This document shows positions 1 through 7,724 of a stretch of 64,000 nt of DNA, one piece after another. Source of the stretch: Streptomyces camelliae. GTDB taxonomy: Bacteria; Actinomycetota; Actinomycetes; Streptomycetales; Streptomycetaceae. Location: the NCBI RefSeq assembly GCF_027625935.1, contig NZ_CP115300.1:4464001-4528000 (forward strand), read 5' to 3'. A model generated the notes under the pieces. That model was not told where the DNA came from and ran no database searches. It was given only the letters and a program-made list of their open reading frames with translations. The translations under genes and the position numbers were made by a program. Position 1 is the stretch's first letter, and every line of letters begins with the position of its first letter.

Positions 1-60
1 GGATGCGGTTCCCGCGGCTTTGAGGAGGGCGCGGCGGCTGGGCCGGGTGGTCGCGTGCAT
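1..60 (-). CDS. N-terminus of a Tat-exported protein (partial)
   Basis: Read on the minus strand from an ATG at 60, the frame is open to the window edge. It gives 20 residues with a twin-arginine pattern (S-R-R-A-L-L-K) followed by the start of a small-residue hydrophobic stretch. That is typical of Streptomyces Tat signal peptides, so the protein is probably exported folded. The rest of the gene lies outside the window and its function cannot be told. No strong Shine-Dalgarno is visible, but GGTG... upstream is purine-containing. Confidence 0.55.
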   Translation of the reverse strand, partial: MHATTRPSRRALLKAAGTAS

Positions 61-117
61 GGTGCGGAGACGCGGGTGAGGGGGCGTGGATAACAGAAAT
101 CCGCCGTCATGCCACTG

Positions 118-144
118 GGAAAGTACTTGCATTCATGGAAAGTA
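118..144 (+). promoter_or_regulatory. Paired 8-bp direct repeats upstream of the membrane protein/regulator operon
   Basis: GGAAAGTA occurs at 118-125 and again at 137-144, 19 bp start to start, so both copies face nearly the same side of the helix. The stretch is AT-rich against its surroundings and lies 80-107 bp before the first gene of a two-gene operon that encodes a winged-helix regulator. An autoregulatory operator is the natural reading, but this is inference. Confidence 0.4.
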
Positions 145-224
145 ATGTCCATCCTGACAGGGAAGACGCCGTACGAACCCGGGGCGGTCCGACCAACCAC
201 CCCGTCCTCAGCGGAGGTTGACGT

Positions 225-707
225 ATGAACAGCACGGGGGAACCGATGGACGAGCCGATGGATGCCGGGCGGGCGCGGGACGCGCTCGGTGCGGTGTGTG
301 CCGCGCGGGCCGCGGCGCGGGAGGCCGGGGGGCGGGAGCGGCCCCGGGGGTACGTCATCGGCCAGGGACTGACCTTCGCGGCAGGCTTCACCGCGCTCGG
401 GCTGGCCAACCTGTTGCCGCAGTACGGGGCATGGCTGACGCTCGCCGGGCTGGCCTGCGTGGTCGGCTTCTTCGCACTGATCTGGGCCGGCGCCCACCAC
501 GGCGGCGTGACCCGCTGGTTCAGCCGGGACGGCGGGCCCCGGCGATCGGCCTGGGAGCTCTGGGTGGCACCCCTCGCCGCGATCGCCGTCGGCGCGCTGG
601 CCGCCGTCCCGTACGGCACGACGGGCTGGCTCATCGGCTTCGGCGTGGCCACCGGCGCGGAACACGTGCTGCGCGGACTCCGGCAGCACCAGGGCGGCAC
701 CGCATGA
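225..707 (+). CDS. Small integral membrane protein, operon partner of a winged-helix regulator
   Basis: A 160-residue protein with a charged N-terminal tail of about 45 residues and then about four hydrophobic segments (roughly 46-67, 70-92, 106-128, 132-150). It is a predicted inner-membrane protein of unknown function. GGAGG at 213-217 sits 7 bases before the ATG, which supports this start over the in-frame ATG at 246. The stop overlaps the next start (ATGA at 704-707), so translation is probably coupled to the downstream regulator. Such membrane protein/winged-helix pairs are common in actinobacteria; the membrane protein may modulate the regulator, which is only an inference. Confidence 0.8.
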   Translation: MNSTGEPMDEPMDAGRARDALGAVCAARAAAREAGGRERPRGYVIGQGLTFAAGFTALGLANLLPQYGAWLTLAGLACVVGFFALIWAGAHHGGVTRWFSRDGGPRRSAWELWVAPLAAIAVGALAAVPYGTTGWLIGFGVATGAEHVLRGLRQHQGGTA

Positions 708-1066
708 CCGGGCCCGGGTCCCGGGGCGACACGCCTCCCGCCCTCGACCGCGAGCTGCACCACCCCACGCGACTGGCCCTCGCCGCCTATCTCTCGGCGT
801 GCGGCGAGGCGGAGTTCGCCGTACTGCGGGACTACTGCCAGGTGTCCGACTCCACGCTGAGCAAGACCCTCTCCGCGCTGGAGAAGACCGGCTATGTCAG
901 CGTCCGCAAGGGCTACCTGGGCAAGCGTCCGCGCACCTGGGCCTCGCTCACCTTCACCGGCCGCCGGGCACTGAACCGGCACCTTGCGGCGCTGGAGGAG
1001 ATCGCGGCCACCGCCAGACGGGCGGCCGGCGGCTGCGCCAAGGACCCGTCGGACAGCGGGAGTTGA
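704..1066 (+). CDS. Winged-helix (HTH_34, MarR-like) transcriptional regulator
   Basis: A 120-residue protein consisting mostly of one winged-helix DNA-binding domain (about residues 10-100). It has the pattern typical of the HTH_34/MarR-like group: a His-Pro-x-Arg-Leu opening, a recognition helix region S-D-S-T-L-S-K-T-L-S-A-L-E-K, a wing with K-G-Y-L-G-K-R-P-R-T, and a dimerising C-terminal helix. The start codon is the ATG overlapping the previous stop. It probably regulates its own operon, and the direct repeats at 118-144 are candidate sites. The ligand is unknown. Confidence 0.85.
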   Translation: MTGPGSRGDTPPALDRELHHPTRLALAAYLSACGEAEFAVLRDYCQVSDSTLSKTLSALEKTGYVSVRKGYLGKRPRTWASLTFTGRRALNRHLAALEEIAATARRAAGGCAKDPSDSGS

Positions 1067-1072
1067 ACAGAG

Positions 1073-2020
1073 TTATGTGCGGTTCACCGTCCGTACCGGT
1101 GTCGACTCCCCCGGCTCCGGCGGCTCCATGGTCTCCGCCCGCAGCAGCAGGATGTCACCGACGAACAGGTCGTACACGACGATCCCGACCACACCGCCGA
1201 TCAGCGGACCGACGATCGGGATCCACCAGTAGGAGCTGAACGAGCCGGACACGCTGCCCGGGAAGGCCAGGCTCTTCCAGCCCTCGATCCAGGTCAGCAG
1301 GCGGGGCCCGAAGTCGCGGGCCGGGTTGATGGCGTACCCAGCGTTCGCGCCGTAGGACATGCCGATCGCGGCGACGACGAAGCCCACGACGAGGGGGGCG
1401 AGGTTGGACTTGACGGCCTGGTTGCGTACGTCGAGGACGGCGGCGATCAGCATGAGCAGGAACGCCGTACCGACGATCTGGTCGATCAGCGGCCCCCAGA
1501 CGCCGCCGTGGAAGTACGCGGCGGGGAAGGTCGCGAAGATGGAGAAGGTGGCGTTCGTGCGGCCGTTCACCTTCGGGCCGGCTGCCGCCCGGTCGTAGGC
1601 GTGGATGGCGTCGTGGTAGACGAGGTAGACCAGCGCCGCCCCGGCGAAGGCGCCGAGGACCTGGGAGAACCAGTACGGCACGACCTTCGCCCAGGCGAAG
1701 CCGCGGCGCACGGCCATGGCGAGGGTGACCGCCGGGTTCAGATGAGCGCCGCTGACCCCGCCGCCCACGTAGACGCCGAAGGTGACGGCCAGCGCCCAGC
1801 CCCACGTGATCAGCAGCCAGTCCCCGGCCGCGAGGAAGATCGTGGTGGGCGTGGCGGCGCGGCCGGAACCGGGCAGCGCGGCGACCGCCATCGCGACCAC
1901 ACCGCAGCCGAAGGAGATGAGCACGAAGGTCCCGAGGAACTCGGCGAGGCACTCACCGAGCAGCCCACGCCGGCCGCGCAACCGGGACGGCTTGATGATC
2001 GCGGGGATTTCCACAGCCAT
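1073..2020 (-). CDS. MIP-family aquaporin / glycerol facilitator
   Basis: A 315-residue channel with six membrane helices. Both signature loops are present: N-P-A in GAHLNPAVT and N-P-A-R-D in GYAINPARDFGPR. The Asp after the second NPAR is the usual mark of aquaglyceroporins, so glycerol or another small polyol is a likelier substrate than water alone. The extended loops are also GlpF-like. The start at 2020 is preceded by AAGGGGG at good spacing; an upstream in-frame start at 2065 lacks such a site. No glycerol kinase or dehydrogenase lies next to it, so the physiological role is open. It ends six bases from the convergent regulator gene. Confidence 0.9.
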   Translation of the reverse strand: MAVEIPAIIKPSRLRGRRGLLGECLAEFLGTFVLISFGCGVVAMAVAALPGSGRAATPTTIFLAAGDWLLITWGWALAVTFGVYVGGGVSGAHLNPAVTLAMAVRRGFAWAKVVPYWFSQVLGAFAGAALVYLVYHDAIHAYDRAAAGPKVNGRTNATFSIFATFPAAYFHGGVWGPLIDQIVGTAFLLMLIAAVLDVRNQAVKSNLAPLVVGFVVAAIGMSYGANAGYAINPARDFGPRLLTWIEGWKSLAFPGSVSGSFSSYWWIPIVGPLIGGVVGIVVYDLFVGDILLLRAETMEPPEPGESTPVRTVNRT

Positions 2021-2107
2021 TCCAGGCCCCCTTGGGAAGAGAGCAATTCCGGCCAACGTCACCATATTGGACTAGAAGCCCCCACCCCGCAGGTTGCCGG
2101 TGCCCTG

Positions 2108-2788
2108 TCAGCGGCTGTCCAGGTCGTCGGCGAAGTGCCGGAACCCGTGCCGCTCCCGGTGCATGCCCCACAGCACCCCGGCCAGCACCTCCGGATCCTT
2201 GCGGGCGTGCCCGGGGGTGATGGCGCCCGGAATCACCAGCTGCGCCACGTGGATCCCCTCCCCGGCGAGGCGTTCGTGCAGCAGACGGCCGTACGCGCTC
2301 TCGGCCGCGAAGGCGATCGAGGTGCCGGCCCGCTCGGGGTGGGGCACGGCGGCGGTCCCGCCGTTGACGAAGAGGATCGTGCCGCGCCCGAGCCGCCGCA
2401 TCCCCGGCAGCACGGCCTGTACGGCGGCGACGGCCCCGTACACGGAGAACTCGACGGGCCCGATCAGATCCCGGTGCCGGGTCTCCAGCACGGGCCGCAT
2501 GAAGTCCCGGTGCGGCACCGGGCTGTACTGCAGCACCTCGACGGTCCCCAGCTCCCGGCCCGCCCGCTCCAGCGCCCCGGTCAGCTCCTCCGGCCGGCGC
2601 ACGTCGGCGACGAACCCGCCGGCCCGCACCCCGCTCTCCGCCAGCTCCTCCACCAGCCGGTCGAGCCGCTCCCGGTCCCGCGCGACGAGCCCGACGGCGA
2701 ACCCCTCCCGCCCGAACCGCCGGGCGACGGCGACCCCCAGCCCAGGCCCGGCACCCACGATGACGACGCTGCTGCTCATGCCGGCCAT
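2108..2788 (-). CDS. SDR-fold protein with degenerate catalytic residues
   Basis: A 226-residue Rossmann-fold protein of the short-chain dehydrogenase type. The nucleotide-binding G-A-G-P-G-L-G-V is at about residues 11-18, followed by D-V-R-R near residue 63. The usual Y-x-x-x-K is missing: the aligned segment reads S-I-A-F-A-A-E-S, with Phe for Tyr and Ser for Lys. The catalytic Ser position is also not obvious (V-N-G-G-T). It may bind NAD(P)H without standard SDR catalysis. Start alternatives are 2788 and 2779, with no strong Shine-Dalgarno to decide. Confidence 0.75.
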   Translation of the reverse strand: MAGMSSSVVIVGAGPGLGVAVARRFGREGFAVGLVARDRERLDRLVEELAESGVRAGGFVADVRRPEELTGALERAGRELGTVEVLQYSPVPHRDFMRPVLETRHRDLIGPVEFSVYGAVAAVQAVLPGMRRLGRGTILFVNGGTAAVPHPERAGTSIAFAAESAYGRLLHERLAGEGIHVAQLVIPGAITPGHARKDPEVLAGVLWGMHRERHGFRHFADDLDSR

Positions 2789-2858
2789 CCGTACCGCACA
2801 TCGCGCCGCCCCACACGCCCGGCCGGCCCCCGGTGCGCACGGGGCGTGGGACCGGGAG

Positions 2859-3566
2859 TCAGACGGTCGCTTCCGGCTGGGCCGGGCTCAGGTAGTGCAG
2901 GGTGGTGCGGGCCGCGTGCGGGGCGAGCAGGCTCTGGAGTTCGTCGGCCGCCGTCTTCAGCAGGTCGCCGTCACGGTCGGCACACAGGGTCTCCAGGACG
3001 AAGGTGACGTGGGCGGAGTCGTCGGTGACGCGGGTGCGGTGGGCGTCGCGGTGGTTCCAGTGGCGGGTCAGGACGCCGGCCGTGTCGGCGTAGATGATCT
3101 CGCCGGGCTTGGGCGTCTCGACGGTGCCGGGCTCGCCGAGCGGGGTGAAGGACTCGGTGCCGTCCGCGTGCCGGATGTCGACGTCGCCCTTCACCTGGTC
3201 CAGGTCGAAGGCGCCGGCGGGCAGGGCATGGCGGACGGACACGGCGTTGTAGGAGTCGACGGCCGGGCTGATGCGCGGCAGGCTCCCCTTCTTGGCGAGC
3301 CGGCGGCCGAGCGCGTCGACGCTGGGGCGGATCCGGCGCGGGTTGGTGCCGAAGGAACGGTAGGCGGTGTGCCAGGCCTCGATGCGGGGGTCGCTCTCGT
3401 CGGCGGGCGCCCAGCTGCCCTCGGCGAGGCGCTGCTCCAGCTCGGCCACCGCGTCTGCGGTGTGCGGCCAGGGCTCGTGACCGCGCACGCCGGTGGCGGT
3501 GACCAGGGCGATCAGGGTGTCGGGGAAGGCGTCCGCGACGGCGGAGGCGAGGCGGAAGGCGGGCAT
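2859..3566 (-). CDS. B3/B4 (tRNA-editing-like) domain protein
   Basis: A 235-residue stand-alone B3/B4 domain protein. The fold is named after the domain of phenylalanyl-tRNA synthetase beta that binds and edits mischarged tRNA; free-standing copies are frequent in bacteria. Visible family features include S-F-G-T-N-P-R-R-I-R-P-S, S-Y-N-A-V-S-V and G-D-V-D-I-R. The start at 3566 has AAAGG about ten bases upstream; the longer frame to 3650 runs through the operator repeats and is rejected. It is divergent from an XRE-cupin regulator and probably shares its control region. Confidence 0.85.
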   Translation of the reverse strand: MPAFRLASAVADAFPDTLIALVTATGVRGHEPWPHTADAVAELEQRLAEGSWAPADESDPRIEAWHTAYRSFGTNPRRIRPSVDALGRRLAKKGSLPRISPAVDSYNAVSVRHALPAGAFDLDQVKGDVDIRHADGTESFTPLGEPGTVETPKPGEIIYADTAGVLTRHWNHRDAHRTRVTDDSAHVTFVLETLCADRDGDLLKTAADELQSLLAPHAARTTLHYLSPAQPEATV

Positions 3567-3607
3567 CGCGGGGCCTTTCGTGCCATACCATTCAAGGGGC
3601 ATACCAA

Positions 3608-3669
3608 CAGAGCGACCACACCGTACAACAGAACGACCATCCGGTGCCAATCGAACGACCGAGCGGTAC
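3608..3669. promoter_or_regulatory. Three phased 19-bp direct repeats in the B3/4 - XRE-cupin intergenic region
   Basis: Three related 19-mers start at 3608, 3629 and 3651, all containing GARCGACC followed by N3-5 and a CGGT/CCGT block. Steps of 21 and 22 bp equal two helical turns. They fill the gap between the two divergent starts (3566 and 3700), where an autoregulated repressor would bind. Confidence 0.55.
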
Positions 3670-3699
3670 AGTGCAATGATCAGGAAGGATGGTGATCAG

Positions 3700-4278
3700 G
3701 TGGCCGAGACAGCCGCGGCCCTGCGGACGGTGGCGCACAACGTCCGGTCGGCCCGGGTCCGCGCGGGCCTGTCCCTGGAGGAGCTCGGCCGGCGCGCCCA
3801 GGTCAGCAAGGGTGCCCTCGTGGCGCTGGAGAAGGCGCAGGGCAACCCCAACCTGGCCACCCTGGTCCGGCTGGCCGACACGCTCGGCATCTCCGTGTCC
3901 GCCCTGATGCAGGGGCCGCACGAAGACCGGGTCCGCGTCGTGGCCGCCGACTCCGTGGACCCGCTGTGGACCGGTGAGCTGGGCAGCGAAGCCCGGCTGA
4001 TGCTCACGACCTCCGGCCCGGCCCCGGTCGAGGTCTGGCGCTGGCGGCTGGAACCGGGCGAGGAGTACCCGAGCCATCCCCACCAGGCCGGCGTCGTGGA
4101 GACGCTCAGCGTCACCGCCGGCCGCATGACCCTGGTGGTCGACGGCACCGAACACCCCCTGGAAGCCGGCCAGACCGCCACCTTCGACGCCGACACCCCG
4201 CACACCTACCGCGGCACCGGCACCGAGACCTGCCACCTGATCATGACGGTCCAGCTGCCACCCGGCCCGGCGGCCTGA
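3700..4278 (+). CDS. XRE-family regulator with C-terminal cupin
   Basis: A 192-residue cytoplasmic regulator. The HTH_3 domain (about residues 8-62) contains L-E-E-L-G-R-R-A-Q-V-S-K-G-A-L-V-A-L-E. The cupin (about 95-185) contains S-H-P-H-Q-A-G and D-A-D-T-P-H-T-Y, likely sensing a small ligand or metal. I chose the GTG at 3700 because AGGAAGG (3682-3688) is well placed for it; the in-frame ATG at 3676 has no ribosome site. It is divergent from the B3/4 gene with three direct repeats between them, which suggests joint regulation. Proteins of this architecture commonly control the adjacent gene. Confidence 0.88.
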   Translation: MAETAAALRTVAHNVRSARVRAGLSLEELGRRAQVSKGALVALEKAQGNPNLATLVRLADTLGISVSALMQGPHEDRVRVVAADSVDPLWTGELGSEARLMLTTSGPAPVEVWRWRLEPGEEYPSHPHQAGVVETLSVTAGRMTLVVDGTEHPLEAGQTATFDADTPHTYRGTGTETCHLIMTVQLPPGPAA

Positions 4279-4288
4279 CGGGCACAGC

Positions 4289-4333
4289 GCCCGTACGGCG
4301 CTCACGCCATGGCCCGTACGGCGCTCACGCCAT
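4289..4333. repeat. Perfect 22-bp tandem duplication at the 3' end of the DUF6445 gene
   Basis: The 22 bases at 4289-4310 recur exactly at 4312-4333, a 23-bp period. The second copy includes the last codons and stop (Met-Ala-stop, stop at 4325-4327) of the minus-strand oxygenase gene. The other copy lies beyond the stop, so it is a tandem duplication of a gene end. Confidence 0.9.
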
Positions 4334-5023
4334 CCAGAAGAAGACCGCCGTCATGCGCTTCTCCTCCAGGGTGCTGCCGAAGTAACCCGTCGCGCTGTGC
4401 ACGAGGTTGGCGTTGTAGAGGAGCAGGCGGTTGTACTTGTGCGGGACGCGGACGTCCTCCTCGAAGTGGTCGCCCGGGACGAAGCGCGTGCCCAGGGCCT
4501 CGACGAGGTTGTTGTGCGGGGCCTGGACGATGTTGCCGCCGAGCCGGCCGCCGGGCAGGGACTGGCGGTAGAAGGCGGTGCCGCAGTCCTTGGGCACACC
4601 GGGGTTGAGATAGAGCACGGCCGCGTACCGGCACAGCGCGCGGGAGTCCGTGTGCGGGCGGGGCTCGCTCTCGCCCTCGCCGACCACCTGGACGCAGTTG
4701 TGGTTCAGGGTCCCACCGCCGGGCGCCTGCTGCACCCACAGCTCCTTCGCCCCGGTCGCCCGCTTCACCAGCCGCTCGATCACGGCGAGTTCACCCGGCT
4801 CCAGTCCGGGCATGGCCCGCAGCCCCGGCCAGGTCTCGGACGTGTACGGATACCCCTGCACCCAGTCGTCCTTCGCCAGGCACCGCTCCCGTACGGCGTC
4901 GACGTCGGGCAGGGCGTCGTCGAAGACCCAGTAGTCGCGGCCCTTGGTGGGCTTGCGGTAGGGCAGGACGGGCAGTGCGGCGGGCATCCTGGGGGACGGC
5001 TGTGGGGGCAGTTGTGGGGGCAT
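4325..5023 (-). CDS. DUF6445-type 2-oxoglutarate/Fe(II) oxygenase-like protein
   Basis: A 232-residue protein with the iron-facing H-x-D motif (R-P-H-T-D-S, about residues 123-128) and a distal His in L-V-H-S-A-T-G-Y-F (about 207-215), laid out as in Fe(II)/2-oxoglutarate oxygenases. The N-terminal dozen residues are Pro/Gln-rich and may be untranslated: an alternative ATG lies at 4987, and neither start has a strong ribosome site. No substrate can be assigned. Its 3' end is duplicated (4289-4333). Confidence 0.75.
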   Translation of the reverse strand: MPPQLPPQPSPRMPAALPVLPYRKPTKGRDYWVFDDALPDVDAVRERCLAKDDWVQGYPYTSETWPGLRAMPGLEPGELAVIERLVKRATGAKELWVQQAPGGGTLNHNCVQVVGEGESEPRPHTDSRALCRYAAVLYLNPGVPKDCGTAFYRQSLPGGRLGGNIVQAPHNNLVEALGTRFVPGDHFEEDVRVPHKYNRLLLYNANLVHSATGYFGSTLEEKRMTAVFFWMA

Positions 5024-5202
5024 GCGGCGAATCTATGGCAGCGTTTCCCCTCCCCTCTCCCAGCAAAAGGTCAACGTCTCCCGGGAGTTGGTCAACTCTT
5101 CTTTACCTGTTGCGCAGAGACGAACGGCTTCCGCATCCGTACTGCTGTGTGTACGAACCGCCCCGCGCCGTCGGTGGGCGGCTCCCCGACCGGGCAGGAG
5201 GC

Positions 5203-5994
5203 ATGGTGCGCTTTTCGCGGAACGCGACGGGAACTCTCTTCGTGGGCGGTGCCATGGCCGTGACCCTCGCGGCGCTGGCCTACCCGGGCATGCTCGGTCT
5301 GAGCAAGGTCGCCACCGCCCAGGACCGCGTCATCGCCAACACCCAGTGGGGACCGCTCACCGAACAGGACCGGGACTTCGTGGTGAAGGTGCGGGCGGCC
5401 GGCCTGTGGGAGTACCCGGTCGGCCAGATGGGGCTCCAGAAGGGCACCACACCGGCGGTCAAGACGGCCAGCCAGCATCTGGTCGACGGGCACGCGGCGC
5501 TGGACACCACGTGCCGCAAGATCGCCCCGATGCTCAACATCACGCTGCCCAACATCGCGAGCCCGCAACAGGAGGGCTTCGTCAGGCAGCTGCAGGCGGA
5601 CAGCGGGAAGAAGTTCGACAGCGACTTCGCCAACATCCTGCGGATGACGCACGGTTCGATCTTCAACACCATCGCGAAGATCCGGTCCACGACGAAGAAC
5701 ACACTGGTCCGGGCCCTCGCCGACCAGGCCAACAACACCGTGCTCGACCACATCACGGTGATGGAGAAGACCGGTTTCGTCGACTTCGACCAGACGATCT
5801 TCCAGCAGACGACCCCACCGAAGCTCCCCAACTCCGACCTGACCCCGCCCCCGCCCCCGGCAGGCCAGCCCGAGGTGGTCCTGACCCCGCCGCCGAACGC
5901 CACGTCGACTCCCGTGGACATCAACGGGATCGCGGGCGGCGGGGCCGGCGCGGGAGCCTCTCCGGGAGTGAGTCCCGCGCCGACGGCGGGCTAG
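5203..5994 (+). CDS. DUF4142 secreted or membrane-anchored protein
   Basis: A 263-residue protein. The N-terminal segment (about 10-35) is a signal peptide or anchor. A DUF4142 four-helix domain follows (about 50-200, beginning T-E-Q-D-R-D-F-V-V-K-V-R-A-A-G-L-W-E), then a Pro/Gly-rich extracytoplasmic tail with P-P-P-P-P. DUF4142 proteins resemble ferritin-like bundles but have no settled function. CAGGAGG lies 7-8 bases before the ATG at 5203; the longer open frame upstream is not coding. It is convergent with the alpha-glucosidase, with only four bases between stops. Confidence 0.85.
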   Translation: MVRFSRNATGTLFVGGAMAVTLAALAYPGMLGLSKVATAQDRVIANTQWGPLTEQDRDFVVKVRAAGLWEYPVGQMGLQKGTTPAVKTASQHLVDGHAALDTTCRKIAPMLNITLPNIASPQQEGFVRQLQADSGKKFDSDFANILRMTHGSIFNTIAKIRSTTKNTLVRALADQANNTVLDHITVMEKTGFVDFDQTIFQQTTPPKLPNSDLTPPPPPAGQPEVVLTPPPNATSTPVDINGIAGGGAGAGASPGVSPAPTAG

Positions 5995-5998
5995 GAAC

Positions 5999-7645
5999 TC
6001 ATGCCAGCCAGATCGTGGTGTCCGGGGGCAGCAGCCCACCGCCGGACAGCGGGACACTGGACAGCAGCACCTCGCCCGGGGGCAGCGGTACGGGGCCTGC
6101 GCCGAGGTTGGTGATGCAGCGCCAGCCCGGGGACCGGCTGAAGTCCAGCACCGCGGCCCCGCTGTCGGCGGACCACCTCAACTCCTCCCCCTCCAGCAGC
6201 TTGCGCCGTAGCCGCAGGGCCATGCGGTAGAGCTCCAGCGTCGAGCCCTCGGTCCCCGCCTGTGCCTCGACGGCGTACCACGCGAAGGACGGCGGCTGCG
6301 GGAGCCAGCCGGGGCCGGCGCCGAAGCCGTACGACGGTCCGGTCGTCGTCCACGGCAGCGGGACCCGGCATCCGTCGCGGCCCTTGCGGGTGTGGCCGGT
6401 CTGCTCCCAGATGGGGTCCTGGAGGGCGCCGGCGGGCAGGTCGGCGACCTCGGGCAGGCCCAGTTCCTCGCCCTGGTAGAGGTACGCCGAACCGGGCAGG
6501 GCCAGCATCAGCAGGGTCGCCGCGCGGGCCCGGCGCAACCCGGCGGCGGGGTCGAGGGCGGGTTCGGTGCCGTCGGACAGCAGCCAGGCCCCCGGGTCCG
6601 TGCCGGGCGGGAGCATCAGGCGGGAGGCATGGCGGACGACGTCGTGGTTGGACAGCACCCAGGTGGCGGAGGCACCGGCGGACCGGGCGCCGAGCAGGGC
6701 CGCGGTGATCAGCTCACGCAGCTCGTCCGCGTCCCAGCCTGCCTCCAGATACTCGAAGTTGAAGGCCTGGCCCAGTTCGTCCGGGCGGGCGTACCGCGCC
6801 CTGCGGGCACCCGGGACCCAGGCCTCGGCGACGGCGGTGCGCGGCGGGGCGTACGTGTCGAAGAGGGTGCGCCAGTCGCGGTAGATCTCGTGGACCTCGT
6901 CACGGTCCCAGTACGGGTGGCTGCCCGGCGCGACCCGCAGCAGGGACTCCTCACCGGTCGCGCCGATGTCCCCGATGTCCCGCAGCGGTTCGGCGAGGTC
7001 CTTGGCGAGGCCGTGGGCGACGTCGACACGGAAGCCGTCGACGCCCCGGTCGGACCAGAAGCGCAGGGTGGTGCGGAAGTCGGCGCGGACCTCCTCGTTG
7101 TCCCAGTTCAGGTCGGGCTGCTCGGGGGCGAACAGGTGCAGGTACCACGCGCCGTCGGGCGTCCGCCGCCAGGCGCTGCCGCCGAACACGGACTGCCAGT
7201 CCGTGGGCGGGAGTTCACCGTGCGCGCCCCGGCCGGAGCGGAAGACGTAACGGTCACGGGCGGCCGAGCCGGGCTCCGCCCGCAGCGCCTCCTGGAACCA
7301 GGGATGCAGATGCGAGGTGTGGTTCGGGACGATGTCGACGACGACCTTCAGACCGAGCCGGTGCGCCTCGGTCACGAGGGCGTCGAAGTCGTCCAGCGTG
7401 CCGAGGCGGGGGTCGACGTCCCGGTGGTCGGCGATGTCGTAGCCGCCGTCGGCGAGTTCGGAGAGGTAGAAGGGGCTCAGCCACAGCGCGTCGACACCGA
7501 GTGCGGCGAGGTGGTCCAGCCGCTCGGTGATGCCCCGCAGATCGCCGAGGCCGTCACCGTCGGCGTCGGCGAAACTGCGGGGGTAGACCTGGTAGACGAC
7601 GGCCTGCCGCCACCAGTCCGGGCTCCTGGAGGAGAGGTCTGCCAT
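5999..7645 (-). CDS. GH13 alpha-glucosidase
   Basis: A 548-residue cytoplasmic-type alpha-amylase-family enzyme (EC 3.2.1.20-like, similar in type to Streptomyces AglA) that releases glucose from malto-oligosaccharides. GH13 regions are visible: V-D-I-V-P-N-H, G-F-R-V-D-V-A (nucleophile Asp), an acid/base Glu in A-V-A-E-A-W, and S-N-H-D. The N-terminus begins the barrel directly (V-V-Y-Q-V-Y-P-R-S-F), with no signal peptide. The start at 7645 has AGGGAG upstream; longer in-frame starts lack it. No maltose transporter or regulator is adjacent here, unlike the usual agl/mal cluster, so the exact substrate range is inferred. Confidence 0.93.
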   Translation of the reverse strand: MADLSSRSPDWWRQAVVYQVYPRSFADADGDGLGDLRGITERLDHLAALGVDALWLSPFYLSELADGGYDIADHRDVDPRLGTLDDFDALVTEAHRLGLKVVVDIVPNHTSHLHPWFQEALRAEPGSAARDRYVFRSGRGAHGELPPTDWQSVFGGSAWRRTPDGAWYLHLFAPEQPDLNWDNEEVRADFRTTLRFWSDRGVDGFRVDVAHGLAKDLAEPLRDIGDIGATGEESLLRVAPGSHPYWDRDEVHEIYRDWRTLFDTYAPPRTAVAEAWVPGARRARYARPDELGQAFNFEYLEAGWDADELRELITAALLGARSAGASATWVLSNHDVVRHASRLMLPPGTDPGAWLLSDGTEPALDPAAGLRRARAATLLMLALPGSAYLYQGEELGLPEVADLPAGALQDPIWEQTGHTRKGRDGCRVPLPWTTTGPSYGFGAGPGWLPQPPSFAWYAVEAQAGTEGSTLELYRMALRLRRKLLEGEELRWSADSGAAVLDFSRSPGWRCITNLGAGPVPLPPGEVLLSSVPLSGGGLLPPDTTIWLA

Positions 7646-7724
7646 ACGGACTCCCTGGGGAAGGACACCGTGAAGAATCTGTCCATCCGGCCAGGAGAGC
7701 GAACCTCCGGCCCGACCAGGGCGC

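Noticed and set aside
3676..3678. ATG as start of the XRE-cupin gene
   Set aside because: It has no ribosome site; GTG at 3700 has AGGAAGG at good spacing.
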